Source of the DNA: Sporosarcina oncorhynchi
GTDB lineage: Bacteria; Bacillota; Bacilli; Bacillales_A; Planococcaceae
NCBI RefSeq assembly: GCF_033304615.1
Contig: NZ_CP129118.1
Coordinates: forward strand, 2,848,001 to 2,912,000
DNA length: 64,000 nt
Direction of reading: 5' to 3'
This document shows, piece by piece, positions 1 to 11,661 of this stretch (position 1 is its first letter; every line of letters starts with the position of its first letter). The notes under the pieces are model-generated. The model was not told the origin of the DNA, ran no database searches, and saw only the letters and a program-made list of their open reading frames with translations. Both the position numbers and the translations under genes were made by a program.

Positions 1-290
1 CCTGATGAAAATCTGGTCTGTGGAACATCCTTGAATTTAGTTTTTGTTTTAGTTCCGTCTAAGCCAAGTACTTTAGCAATCATTACAGCTACTTCTTCAC
101 GAGTTACTTTTTCATTCACTCCAAATCTATCACTCGGTTCTATAACTCCTATTTCTAATAGATACATTATCTCAGCGTAATTATTATGACTCCTAGGCAC
201 GTCTTTAAAGCCAATAGAATTTGCATTTACTGAGATTGAAAATGATAATGCTAATAAGAATACAATGAAACACAAAAAACTCTTTTTCAT
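1..290 (-). CDS. SLH-domain surface protein, N-terminal part (runs off window)
   Basis: The reverse strand reads an ATG (288-290) behind AGGAGGGTCATT, then a lysine-start signal peptide with a hydrophobic core ending near ANA, followed by an SLH motif (GFKDVPRSH, then a VTREEVAVMIAKVLGL helix) and the start of a second one (FKDVPQ). SLH domains anchor exported proteins to pyruvylated cell-wall polymers in Bacillales. Only about 96 codons are present; the C-terminal effector part lies beyond base 1. The domain family is clear; the cargo function cannot be judged. Confidence 0.85.
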   Translation of the reverse strand, partial: MKKSFLCFIVFLLALSFSISVNANSIGFKDVPRSHNNYAEIMYLLEIGVIEPSDRFGVNEKVTREEVAVMIAKVLGLDGTKTKTKFKDVPQTRFSS

Positions 291-367
291 AATGACCCTC
301 CTATTATTTTAACTAAATCTCCCAAAAACTTTATGGATTTGAATTCAACGCTGTTTTACTAATTAAA

Positions 368-416
368 GGGTACTAGGTTCTCAAATAATTCGAAAGTCCA
401 GGAGAACCTGGTACTC
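368..416. repeat. Near-perfect 15-bp inverted repeat (hairpin)
   Basis: The arms 368-382 (gggtactaggttctc) and 402-416 (gagaacctggtactc) are complementary except for one G-T pair and the outermost base, with a 19-base loop. It lies downstream of the HNH gene on its strand, where a terminator would sit, but it has no T-run. A partial copy of the right arm (gagaatctggtactc) is at 2706-2720, so it may be part of a small repeat. Confidence 0.5.
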
Positions 417-448
417 GAAATTAATCTCTAAAAACTGTAACCTTTTAA

Positions 449-1210
449 TTACATCTTATACACATGTGTTTGATGCCAATTCATATATTTCTTTCTTTTA
501 TTTGTGCACATAATTTTCATCGACTCTAATACATTCATAAATATCCGATCAGTGCTAGATAGATCTGTCGATATTATAATTTGTCCCACACCATCAAATG
601 TAATCAAACCTTTATCAAATAAGCTGTCATGATTAGGGCAAAGTAGTAATCCATTATCTCTATCCAATCTTTCTTCAGAGTGGCAATCTTTCCAGGGTTT
701 AATATGACTAGCTATGAGCAACAAAGGATTATTCACATTACATAACTCACACGAAGTATGTACAGCTAATAAATATTTTCTAAAAGCACCTTGTCCAATT
801 CTGATTTTCACAAGTTCTTTTTTCTCAGTTGCAGAGAGATCGGCGCTTCCTAAAATTCTTTCGATATTTTGCGATTCATTTTTAAGCTCTTGTTCTAATT
901 GTCGATCACGTAAATCTTCAACAGATCGTTGCTTCTTTCCAATAGGCAAACCAGTTTCTTTATCGACAACTGTAAATCCAAATTTCATCAATAACTCATT
1001 TGACTCTTTACCGCCACCAAACTTAACCGGCTCTTCGCCTGTCGCTTTAATTCCAGCATGCCTAATAATCATTTTAGGTGGATATGTTTTACCGTTATGC
1101 ACTAAATCGAATTTGCTAGAGTTATTCTTTTTTCCCCATCTGTTCTTATCAAGTTGTTCAATCGCATAGATGATATGCTCTTCTCGTATTTGCTTTAAAA
1201 TTTCATCCAT
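449..1210 (-). CDS. HNH endonuclease, McrA-like (putative type IV restriction)
   Basis: 253 residues. Residues ~10-80 resemble the N-terminal head domain of ScoMcrA-like proteins (YPPK at 43-46, the GGG/GF end at 65-79). The C-terminal third is a zinc-supported HNH nuclease: C154xxC157, SHIKPW with H169, DNGLLLCPNHD with N187 and H194, then FDKG. Such proteins cut modified or invading DNA. The ATG start follows AGGAG at a somewhat long spacing. It stands alone on the reverse strand at the edge of a nuclease-rich island. The HNH nuclease assignment is secure; restriction of modified DNA is inferred from the domain order and context. Confidence 0.82.
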   Translation of the reverse strand: MDEILKQIREEHIIYAIEQLDKNRWGKKNNSSKFDLVHNGKTYPPKMIIRHAGIKATGEEPVKFGGGKESNELLMKFGFTVVDKETGLPIGKKQRSVEDLRDRQLEQELKNESQNIERILGSADLSATEKKELVKIRIGQGAFRKYLLAVHTSCELCNVNNPLLLIASHIKPWKDCHSEERLDRDNGLLLCPNHDSLFDKGLITFDGVGQIIISTDLSSTDRIFMNVLESMKIMCTNKRKKYMNWHQTHVYKM

Positions 1211-1371
1211 TTGCTTTTTACAGCTCCTATCTTTAAAGGATACTTGTTAGTCTAAGCTACTAAACATTAATGGTTTCTTTAGCAATTTCTTGAAAAACGA
1301 GGAATCCGGACAAACACATAAGTTTTCTTCTTGAAAATTCTTATGCTAGAAACGCTTCATTATCAGGTATA

Positions 1372-2208
1372 TTACACTGATTCCTCTTCTATGTTTATGA
1401 AAAATCTAACAAATTCACTCCCAAACTTAGACAGTTCCAAATTCTCCTTGGATTTTAATTTAGGCAACTTTAGCTTTGGAAGAGTACGCTTATACTTGGG
1501 GTCAGTTACTTTGTCTAAGTAGTCATATAACTCTTTGAACCTCTTTACTATCTCTTCAAGATCATCAGTTACATTTAGATCTGTCTTCGTCACGAGCAAG
1601 CCTATTCTTTTTAGATTTCCTCGTACTGATTGGTATTGTTCATAGCTTAGTCCATGCCTTTCCATTACATCCCGAAATGATTCAGTTGAGTGATTCCCTA
1701 AAACGTACCGGGAATTAAACATTAAACTAAGTACTGATATATCCACCATTCTCAACTCTTTAAGGACATCATAATATGTTAGAACAAAGTCATCTGATAC
1801 TTGTTCATGATCTGTTAAGTTTAAAAATCCATTTACCATGTATTGAATCTTGTCCTCTTGTTGTTCATCAATTACATAATCCAATACAATATTAAATAGC
1901 TGATCAATTTGCTCTTTTTGCTCTCTTGTTTTGCTTTCTAAATTAACAAGAATGACATCAATATTAGAAAATACTTGTTCTGTAAATGCAGTAATGTTCC
2001 TTTCGAAGCGTACACGTTTATATCCATGGACTGCTCCTGCAACTCCAGGAATAAGTGAGCTGGTAGTATCAACGAGAATACCACTTATTAGACTAGTAAA
2101 TGATTCTTTTGCAATCTCGGCCGCAGTCTCACTTCCTACGTTTAATATAGTATCAAGCACAAGTCCTTTACCTGCACCTTGTATATCTTCTTTTCTGTCT
2201 TTGCTCAA
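1372..2208 (-). CDS. Uncharacterised 278-residue protein with hydrophobic N-terminal region
   Basis: No family recognised. I place the start at TTG 2208 because AAAGGAG lies eight bases upstream; an in-frame TTG at 2226 has no ribosome binding site. Residues ~15-60 are glycine/alanine-rich and hydrophobic with a SSLIPGVAGA segment that could insert in or associate with a membrane. The rest is charged and helical with no catalytic motif I can name. It is alone in its orientation between an HNH nuclease gene and the divergent GHKL operon, so it may be another defence gene or a regulator; this is context only. Confidence 0.6.
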   Translation of the reverse strand: MSKDRKEDIQGAGKGLVLDTILNVGSETAAEIAKESFTSLISGILVDTTSSLIPGVAGAVHGYKRVRFERNITAFTEQVFSNIDVILVNLESKTREQKEQIDQLFNIVLDYVIDEQQEDKIQYMVNGFLNLTDHEQVSDDFVLTYYDVLKELRMVDISVLSLMFNSRYVLGNHSTESFRDVMERHGLSYEQYQSVRGNLKRIGLLVTKTDLNVTDDLEEIVKRFKELYDYLDKVTDPKYKRTLPKLKLPKLKSKENLELSKFGSEFVRFFINIEEESV

Positions 2209-2412
2209 AATATTAACTCCTTTCAAAGAAGGAATAATGCCTGATCAATATTAACAAATAGCATGATGTATAATTATTAATCATATTGTCAGTCATAAAT
2301 GTGTGGGTGACTGTAACTAGAATTTAATCCAGAGTATCTCGAATCTAAATCTAATGAAAAAATTTATACAGTGTCCTCTATCGAACGATCTTGTTATCAC
2401 ACAATTCTCGAA

Positions 2413-2565
2413 TTAAACCTTCCTATAAGCCCGTCTCTCCGCATAAACACTACAATGCAAACAAACCCTACTCACCTTATTACCACTCCCCGGCAGCCTA
2501 TACCGTCTATACTCAACCGCTTTCTTCTTACAAATCCCACACTTAGGTTTCAAGAAGCGCAACAT
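2413..2565 (-). CDS. Small 50-residue zinc-ribbon-like protein
   Basis: A short reverse-strand reading frame from ATG 2565 to TAA 2413 encodes a 50-residue basic protein with two CxxC pairs (PKCGICKKK near residues 8-15 and RVCLHCSVY near 34-42), the layout of a treble-clef or zinc-ribbon mini-protein. GGTGGAG precedes the ATG. The lysine/arginine content suggests nucleic-acid binding. Similar small zinc proteins are often phage- or island-borne. The existence of the gene is supported by the paired cysteines and the RBS; the function is unknown. Confidence 0.55.
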   Translation of the reverse strand: MLRFLKPKCGICKKKAVEYRRYRLPGSGNKVSRVCLHCSVYAERRAYRKV

Positions 2566-2914
2566 TCCATTCTCCACCCTTATCTCTTATTATTCAAACT
2601 AATTAAATAGTACCACGAAAAATGAAGAATATCCCTATAAATTTAGCAATATTACTAACTATATTGTGAGAATAATACGAAGGTCTAAAACTATCAACAT
2701 AAAGTGAGAATCTGGTACTCGACACTATTTCGCCTAACAACTTCATGTTAAATCCTGTAACTGGCCACTAATAAAGCTTTTACTGCCCGATAAAGTATCA
2801 ATTAAATTAAATTCATTTGTTCCTTTCTAATTCCTATTTAGTCAAAACATATTCAACCCCATATTCTCCCCCTCTCCCAGAAATCTCTTTACCGAATAAT
2901 TCCTTCAAATTACA
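2566..2914. other. Gene-free stretch before the GHKL operon
   Basis: About 350 AT-rich bases with no convincing reading frame. The only recognisable element is the 15-base partial repeat copy at 2706-2720 that matches the right arm of the inverted repeat at 402-416. The operon promoter begins right after this stretch. Confidence 0.5.
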
Positions 2915-2972
2915 TTGATCCACCGCACCTTTTGCCCTATACTGTAATACAATGTCTTAGATCCAAGACATT
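2915..2972 (+). promoter_or_regulatory. Sigma-A-type promoter with overlapping perfect inverted repeat operator
   Basis: A -35 TTGATC (2915-2920) and -10 TATACT (2938-2943) are separated by exactly 17 bases. Immediately downstream, over the expected start of transcription, lies a perfect 8-bp inverted repeat AATGTCTT (2951-2958) / AAGACATT (2965-2972) with a 6-base centre. This is the geometry of a repressor site controlling the three-gene operon that starts at 3009. No obvious dedicated repressor gene is adjacent. Confidence 0.6.
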
Positions 2973-3008
2973 CGTTACTAAAAAAGTAAATCTACGCGAG
3001 GTGCAGTT

Positions 3009-4907
3009 ATGTCTTATTGGCAGTTCTCCCCGATTCCGAATATAGAGGAGTCCAATTTCAATAAAATTCTTGAACGTTTTTATAACTTAAAAGTAGCGGG
3101 ACTTATCCGTGAAAATATCCAAAACTCACTAGATGGCAGATTGCTTGATAGCGAGGATCCTGTAAAGTTCTCCATAACAACAGGGACGATCCAAAAGAAA
3201 GACGTCCCAGGAATCAATGAAGTAATCAAACGCATTCATTCTTTGAAAGGTCGAAACAGTTATACAAAAGAAGCTATTGAACATATGGTGAAGACGTCTG
3301 AGGAGGAAGAGGTTCACTATATCTCTTTTGAAGATTCCAATACGCGAGGCTTAAGTGGCGCGAAAAACGGTCAAAGCAATTCTTCCAAAGACACATGGGC
3401 CATTTATGCATATAACAAAGGCGTTCATTCAGAAGAAGAGGATGCAGCCGTCGAAACTTCTCGCGGAGGATCTCACGGTGTCGGGAAAATTGCTTCCAAC
3501 GCCGCTTCCGATTTGAATGTCATGTATTTCGCAAACTGCGATGCTAACGGTGATCAGCATTTAGGCGGGACTGTGCAACTCATTGAACATGAGTTTGAAG
3601 GGCAAAGTTATCGTTCGACAGGCTATTTCGCGGATATCGAACGACTCGGTCCGAATAAATCAAAATTCTATCCGTTTGAAAACACCTTCCACAAAGTGTT
3701 TGAGAAGAAAACGCGTGGCTTGAAAATCATTATCCCGTTCTTACGAAAAGAATATAGCGATGAAACGGACATCATCCGCAGTGTATGTGACAGCTTCTTC
3801 GTTTCCATCCTGCTGAATAAATTAGAAGTTGATGTCAATGGCAGAAAAATTGATGCAAACAATATCCAGGAGTATGTGAATGACCCAGAATACTACACCC
3901 AAAACATTGCGGACATGAAGCACGTATTTACCCCTCTCTATGTAAGCACGTACTTGGAGCAGCCGGCCCGTACACTTCACGTATCGGACGGTAAAGAGGA
4001 GTACGAATTCAACCTGTACTTCCGATACGATGAAGAAATTCCGAAAGGCCGTGTCGCTATCATCCGAACGATTGGCATGAAAATTGAGGATAAAAAAGTG
4101 AAGAACAAAGCAAATCAACCCTTCAATGCCGTACTAATCGGCGGAGCGAAAGAAGACGCCTATTTAAAGTCATTGGAAAATGAGTCGCACACTGAACTCA
4201 CAGATGATCACATTAAAGATCCCGTGTTGCAGAAGCGGGCGAAGCGTTTTATTAACAATCTGTCGAGAGCGATGACGACCGTCATTGATGAAGCAATCAA
4301 AGACCATAACCCGACAGACGGCAAGATGGATACAAAAGACTTGCTGTACGTGTCTGAAGTTCAATTCAAGCAGGAACTATCTAAAGCGATGGGAGCTGTC
4401 GTCATCGATAAGAAGAAACCGGTCGTCAAAATGGATGATGACTTGCCACCTCGTAAAGGTAAAAAGAAACCTGGTGGGAGCAGCAAACCGACCAACCCAC
4501 CGCTCATCAAACCGGTGAAGAGGACGACATCTGCGGATGATACCGATACAAATGATGACAAGCCGCTCAGTATTTTCAACATCCATCCGAATACCGTCGA
4601 GCGCTTGCTTATGGGGAATAAAGAAATCGTTCGCTTCAACCTTTCAAGCAACGAGGAAGTAAAGAAGGCTTCAACATGCAACGTCAGCATTTCCATTATT
4701 GACGGCATGGGCCAAGAATATAGAAGCGCATTCAAACTGAAGGATAACTTCAGTCAAGTCATCGATAAATCGACCGGTTCCACATGCTCACTGAACAACA
4801 ATAAAATAAATCACGTGACGATCAATGAAGGTGTAGCTGAACTGACATTTGACCTGAAAAACAACTATAACCGTGCATTAAAATTCGTCTATTATGTAGA
4901 GGTGTAA
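3009..4907 (+). CDS. GHKL-family ATPase (Hsp90/MutL-like), first gene of a three-gene operon
   Basis: 632 residues. The N-terminal part carries the three GHKL nucleotide-binding signatures: N-box RENIQNSLDG (E35, N39, D42), G1-box FEDSNTRGLSG (D109, G114) and G2-box GGSHGVGK (153-160). GHKL ATPases close as clamps or signal through ATP-driven dimerisation. A middle domain continues to about residue 460. It is followed by a long low-complexity Lys/Pro/Asp linker (~465-515) and a C-terminal beta-rich domain. No MutL endonuclease or histidine-kinase DHp domain is visible. The promoter at 2915 drives it, and the next ATG lies one base after its stop, so the three products are probably made together. 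Best guess: the sensor/motor of an uncharacterised defence or stress module. Confidence 0.8.
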   Translation: MSYWQFSPIPNIEESNFNKILERFYNLKVAGLIRENIQNSLDGRLLDSEDPVKFSITTGTIQKKDVPGINEVIKRIHSLKGRNSYTKEAIEHMVKTSEEEEVHYISFEDSNTRGLSGAKNGQSNSSKDTWAIYAYNKGVHSEEEDAAVETSRGGSHGVGKIASNAASDLNVMYFANCDANGDQHLGGTVQLIEHEFEGQSYRSTGYFADIERLGPNKSKFYPFENTFHKVFEKKTRGLKIIIPFLRKEYSDETDIIRSVCDSFFVSILLNKLEVDVNGRKIDANNIQEYVNDPEYYTQNIADMKHVFTPLYVSTYLEQPARTLHVSDGKEEYEFNLYFRYDEEIPKGRVAIIRTIGMKIEDKKVKNKANQPFNAVLIGGAKEDAYLKSLENESHTELTDDHIKDPVLQKRAKRFINNLSRAMTTVIDEAIKDHNPTDGKMDTKDLLYVSEVQFKQELSKAMGAVVIDKKKPVVKMDDDLPPRKGKKKPGGSSKPTNPPLIKPVKRTTSADDTDTNDDKPLSIFNIHPNTVERLLMGNKEIVRFNLSSNEEVKKASTCNVSISIIDGMGQEYRSAFKLKDNFSQVIDKSTGSTCSLNNNKINHVTINEGVAELTFDLKNNYNRALKFVYYVEV

Positions 4908-4908
4908 A

Positions 4909-5763
4909 ATGATTTACAAAAAGGATGCCAACTTCCCTTACCCGGTGTTAACGAATACGTCGAACAGCTATGAGAGTGGCGGATTTATGTTGAACGTTAA
5001 TCTAAAGGAAAATACAGATACGTATCGATTCGATATCGAATACGAAGTAGAATCAGATTTTCTTAAACAGCTAATCGCTCGAAAGCAAGCACAGCTTTTC
5101 TTAATTATCCAGTCGAAGGATAATAAGTTTTTCAAACTGCAACCGGATGAGCGTGCAATCGAAATTGCGAAATCTCGTTTGTCAATCAACACAAGAACAT
5201 CTATTCAAATGAGCATTCAAGCAACAACAAACATTTCATTCCGTGACAATGAAGATATAAACGACTTCTATCAAGAATTCAAAAATGACATCGTCGTTCC
5301 GAAACATGCCCTGCTCGGCTTTTCGAATACCGTCATCTTTGAAGGCAGCTCGACAAAACCGTTCGACTTATTTGAACGGAAGATTGACGCTACATTGAAG
5401 TCTGATATTAAAGTAGAACTCGGCAGTGAAATGATTGTCATTCATTACAAAAATGAAGATCTGCAATTCACAGGTATGCCGATGAGCGGAACGTTAAATA
5501 ACCCGTACATTTATATGGGGCTTCAGAAAGCATTGCACCGTTTCGCGACCAATCCCGAGTATGGTGAAGACGGCCATGTCTATTTAGACGACGTTGAATT
5601 GCCGACGGACCAGCTAGATGCCAAGCTATATCGACTGATGAAAGCAAAGATGGTGTACGAACTAGATGTCGATTCGCTCGACGAAGTAATCTACAAAATT
5701 TCCGACCGTGTCATTGAAAAATACGCGACAGCTGTGAAAGGATTGGAAGCAAGTGGAGATTAA
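4909..5763 (+). CDS. Uncharacterised partner of the GHKL ATPase (284 residues)
   Basis: No family recognised. The start ATG is one base after the stop of the GHKL gene, so it is almost certainly translationally coupled. The N-terminal ~110 residues alternate hydrophobic and charged residues as in a beta-sandwich. The C-terminal half is mixed, ending in an acidic helical segment. No nuclease or nucleotide-binding motif, signal peptide or membrane segment is seen. It overlaps the third gene by 11 bases. Its strict position between two coupled genes argues that it is a structural or adaptor subunit of the same complex; that is inference. Confidence 0.65.
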   Translation: MIYKKDANFPYPVLTNTSNSYESGGFMLNVNLKENTDTYRFDIEYEVESDFLKQLIARKQAQLFLIIQSKDNKFFKLQPDERAIEIAKSRLSINTRTSIQMSIQATTNISFRDNEDINDFYQEFKNDIVVPKHALLGFSNTVIFEGSSTKPFDLFERKIDATLKSDIKVELGSEMIVIHYKNEDLQFTGMPMSGTLNNPYIYMGLQKALHRFATNPEYGEDGHVYLDDVELPTDQLDAKLYRLMKAKMVYELDVDSLDEVIYKISDRVIEKYATAVKGLEASGD

Positions 5764-6514
5764 ACTGCTAAACAAAAGCTACAAGAAAAACGAACAGTTT
5801 TACAACGACTTCTTGAACGACACGATCGAAAACAACGATGATTACTTCACCGACGAAATCGTCTATATAAAAGAAGCACCTGACTTCCCGATCTATATGG
5901 CGAAAAGAAGTGAAGAAGTCAGGAAGCAATTATTTCTAGAAGCATTCGAAACAGTCGGCAATCACTATTTAGATAGTAACCGAGAATTACACTTTGACGA
6001 GCAGTTTTGGCACTCGTTGCTCGTCTTAAAGAAACGTGATTTCCTTCTACGAGAATACCCGGAGATTACAGAAAGCATCACGAACTTCAACAACATCGTG
6101 CTGAAAAACTTCGACTGGGAAAACTACATTTACAAGACCGTCATCGGAGCTGAATATATAACCGACCTAGTTGAAGACGAAGCGAAACGCAAATACTACA
6201 ACGAGGTCATCGTCGACAACTTGGACCTCTATAACTATATGATTAAATACGAAGTGTTCCGTAACAAACAATTCGTATTTAATATTTTGTCGATTGTTGA
6301 TGAGCTAGAGCTATCCAGTGTATTAAAGAAAAAAATCACATGGCGTGATGACTTAGGCGATGATCCACGGGTTGGACGGCAAGTACTGCTGGAGTTTAAT
6401 AAAGCTTATCCTGTCGTGATGTCTCCGATGTTGGAGAAGGAGGAGCTTAAGGAGATTTTTATGGAGTATCTTGGGTATTATGTGGAGGATGCAGATCTCA
6501 AGGTGTTGGTTTAA
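5753..6514 (+). CDS. Uncharacterised third member of the GHKL operon (253 residues)
   Basis: Starts at GTG 5753, overlapping the previous gene by 11 bases, with GGAAG just upstream of the start. The product is acidic, soluble and mostly helical, with no motif I can assign. It is rich in aromatic residues (YYNEV, LDLYNYMI, FMEYLGYY). The operon ends here: a strong terminator begins 20 bases downstream. It could be a toxin/effector, a regulator or a third structural subunit; the sequence alone does not decide. Confidence 0.65.
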   Translation: MEIKLLNKSYKKNEQFYNDFLNDTIENNDDYFTDEIVYIKEAPDFPIYMAKRSEEVRKQLFLEAFETVGNHYLDSNRELHFDEQFWHSLLVLKKRDFLLREYPEITESITNFNNIVLKNFDWENYIYKTVIGAEYITDLVEDEAKRKYYNEVIVDNLDLYNYMIKYEVFRNKQFVFNILSIVDELELSSVLKKKITWRDDLGDDPRVGRQVLLEFNKAYPVVMSPMLEKEELKEIFMEYLGYYVEDADLKVLV

Positions 6515-6533
6515 AGAAATAATGTCGGAAATG

Positions 6534-6577
6534 AAATAATCCATCCGTTGAGTGCAATCTCAACGGATGGATTATTT
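6534..6577. terminator. Strong intrinsic terminator closing the GHKL operon
   Basis: A perfect 19-bp stem (6534-6552 with 6559-6577, loop tgcaat) begins with an A-run and ends in a T-run, so it can work on both strands. It separates the operon from the convergent GmrSD-like gene. Confidence 0.9.
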
Positions 6578-6591
6578 TTATGGTTAGTCTA

Positions 6592-8337
6592 TTAGAACTT
6601 AAACCAAATATGCTCTGCCAAATCTCTTAATGCCTTGGCCCTTCTTTCAATCTCCCGTTTATTCCATGCTCCGCTAACGCGATCATAATTAAACGCTTTG
6701 ATTGCCTTGTCGTGCTTAGTATTTTTTGTTCCTGTATAAACACTTTCGACGATGGTTTTGGTAAGCATAGTTTGATTACTATAAACCTGTCTCTTACTAT
6801 CGAAGTCTTTGTTCTTTAAGGAACTGTTACCAGATGGATTTATAAGCGTAAGATTTCCGATACTTGATACTAAGGCTTCGTAATCCTCTGCACTCTCTTT
6901 AACATGTTTCCAACCAGCAGACTTTTCTTCAGGCATGATGTGTTCAATTGTGAAACCGGAATGATCAATGTCGTCTAAAGACTCTCCTAGTTTAGAAAGT
7001 ATATATTTAGCTTTTTTTCGATCAGACTTTTTCATTTTAAATTCTACTAAAGCTGTAAGTGCCTGCTCTTTTTTCTCCAAGATCAATGCTTCTATATCCT
7101 CGATTGCTTCGTCAAATAATGCGGGTTTTGCATCAGCACTTCGAATCTTCCCTGCAATTTTAAACAAGCTTTTTTCCACAACATTAAACCTTGATGCTGT
7201 AATAACGTAAGAGAAAATTAACGACTCCATTAAAGTAAATACTTTTTTTCGCTTTGTCTCGTCTAGCTTCTTTGAAGCCAAGACCATAATTAATACTTGC
7301 TTAACTCCCAATGCGATACAGTTATCAATGGATTCTTCGAAGTTTCCGGAAAGTGCCTTTGCATATATTTTGGCTTCTTCCTCCAATTCGCTTATGAACG
7401 CATTAATTCCTTCATTTGTATTCAACTCGTAACCGAGTAATTTAATTTGATTTTCTGCTGGTAATTGAGTTAAATCATCAAACCACTTGTATAATTTAGC
7501 CTTCTGTACCATGTCGCCTTTCGACATTACATAATGCTTTAAGAACGTCGATGTCGGAACTAGCAATTTTCCATTATCAGAAGTCAGTACATTGATAAAG
7601 TTATCCCAGCTTTTTGCAACCTGATCATAACTACCATCCGATAAATTTCGAAGTAGCATATTCTTCAAAAGGTCTTCCGGCTGAAGTTTCGCCCCTCTAT
7701 CATTTAACGTTTCAAATATACGAAACGCCATATTAAGGTCACTAGTTACCATGGAGACAATATGGACACGTTTTGCCAAGTAATTCATGAACCGTTTAAG
7801 TTCATGGTCTTCCTTAAAAGAACTCAGTTCATCTTCAATAGTCTCTCTAGCAGTAACCATGTTTGTTTGGGATGTAGTGACCGAAGTCCCAATAGCATTA
7901 TTACTAATTAGCTCTGTAAAAAAGTGATTATCTCTATCATGGTGTTTCAAGCGATTCATCGACTGAATAACTCCATCATCATCTGGAGTTTTTTTATAAA
8001 GATATGAGGAATAGAGACCTATATAATCCGTATCTTCATCTTCCTTAAATCGTGCTACCGCTACAGCGAAAATCAAAGAAAGGGTAGTAATCCTTTGTTG
8101 TCCATCTACTACGATTTTCCGGTCCTTCCCCTCTGAAAAAACCATGCTTCCGATAAAATAATCCTGTGTCAGATCCTCATCCATACTTTCCTTAATGTCA
8201 GTCATCAGATTTTTAATATTATCCTTAGACCATACGTAATTTCTTTGAAGCACAGGTATTTCATAATAATCTTGACCATTCAACAATCTTTCTATATTAA
8301 CCAAACCATCTGAGTAAAATTGTTTTGAATTGCTCAT
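6592..8337 (-). CDS. GmrSD-type DUF262/DUF1524 protein
   Basis: 581 residues from ATG 8337, chosen because AGGAGG lies eight bases upstream; an earlier in-frame start at 8361 lacks a site. The N-terminal DUF262 (GmrS-like, ParB-related NTPase) shows IPVLQRNYVW (28-37) and the DGQQR motif (78-82). The C-terminal DUF1524 (GmrD-like HNH) shows TIEHIMPEE (464-471) and the IGNLTLINPSGNSSLKNKDF segment that carries the Asn residues of the nuclease. The fused form resembles single-chain GmrSD enzymes that cleave glucosylated hydroxymethylcytosine phage DNA, and other DUF262 defence proteins. The family is secure; target specificity is unknown. Confidence 0.88.
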   Translation of the reverse strand: MSNSKQFYSDGLVNIERLLNGQDYYEIPVLQRNYVWSKDNIKNLMTDIKESMDEDLTQDYFIGSMVFSEGKDRKIVVDGQQRITTLSLIFAVAVARFKEDEDTDYIGLYSSYLYKKTPDDDGVIQSMNRLKHHDRDNHFFTELISNNAIGTSVTTSQTNMVTARETIEDELSSFKEDHELKRFMNYLAKRVHIVSMVTSDLNMAFRIFETLNDRGAKLQPEDLLKNMLLRNLSDGSYDQVAKSWDNFINVLTSDNGKLLVPTSTFLKHYVMSKGDMVQKAKLYKWFDDLTQLPAENQIKLLGYELNTNEGINAFISELEEEAKIYAKALSGNFEESIDNCIALGVKQVLIMVLASKKLDETKRKKVFTLMESLIFSYVITASRFNVVEKSLFKIAGKIRSADAKPALFDEAIEDIEALILEKKEQALTALVEFKMKKSDRKKAKYILSKLGESLDDIDHSGFTIEHIMPEEKSAGWKHVKESAEDYEALVSSIGNLTLINPSGNSSLKNKDFDSKRQVYSNQTMLTKTIVESVYTGTKNTKHDKAIKAFNYDRVSGAWNKREIERRAKALRDLAEHIWFKF

Positions 8338-8556
8338 TTCAATTAACCTCCTAATAACCAAGGGCTACCGCCCATGCGATACGACCTATTGTTATGGAGA
8401 TCATATCATATAACATTAGTCGGGATCGATAGTTATTACGGATCTAATTCCTGATGTGTATCCCGAATCCGTCTACTTCGTTAAAGGTTTCTGAAATCTT
8501 TATGAATACCATGTTATTATATATGTAATCTTTTATTTTGATTGGAGATGACCATA

Positions 8557-11628
<3,072 letters not shown>

Positions 11629-11661
11629 TCACCACTCTTTCATAAAAACAAAAACATGATT

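Noticed and set aside
714..1169. Plus-strand 151-residue frame over the HNH gene
   Set aside because: It is the shadow of the HNH gene on the opposite strand; no RBS and no protein-like pattern.
2371..2610. Plus-strand 79-residue reading frame
   Set aside because: It is antisense to the zinc-ribbon gene, has no ribosome binding site and an unnatural composition.
3009..6514. Assignment of the operon to a named defence system (BREX, DISARM, Zorya, Wadjet, Z1/MutL-type)
   Set aside because: No methyltransferase, Z1 helicase, SNF2 helicase, ZorAB, JetABCD or AIPR-like gene accompanies the GHKL ATPase.
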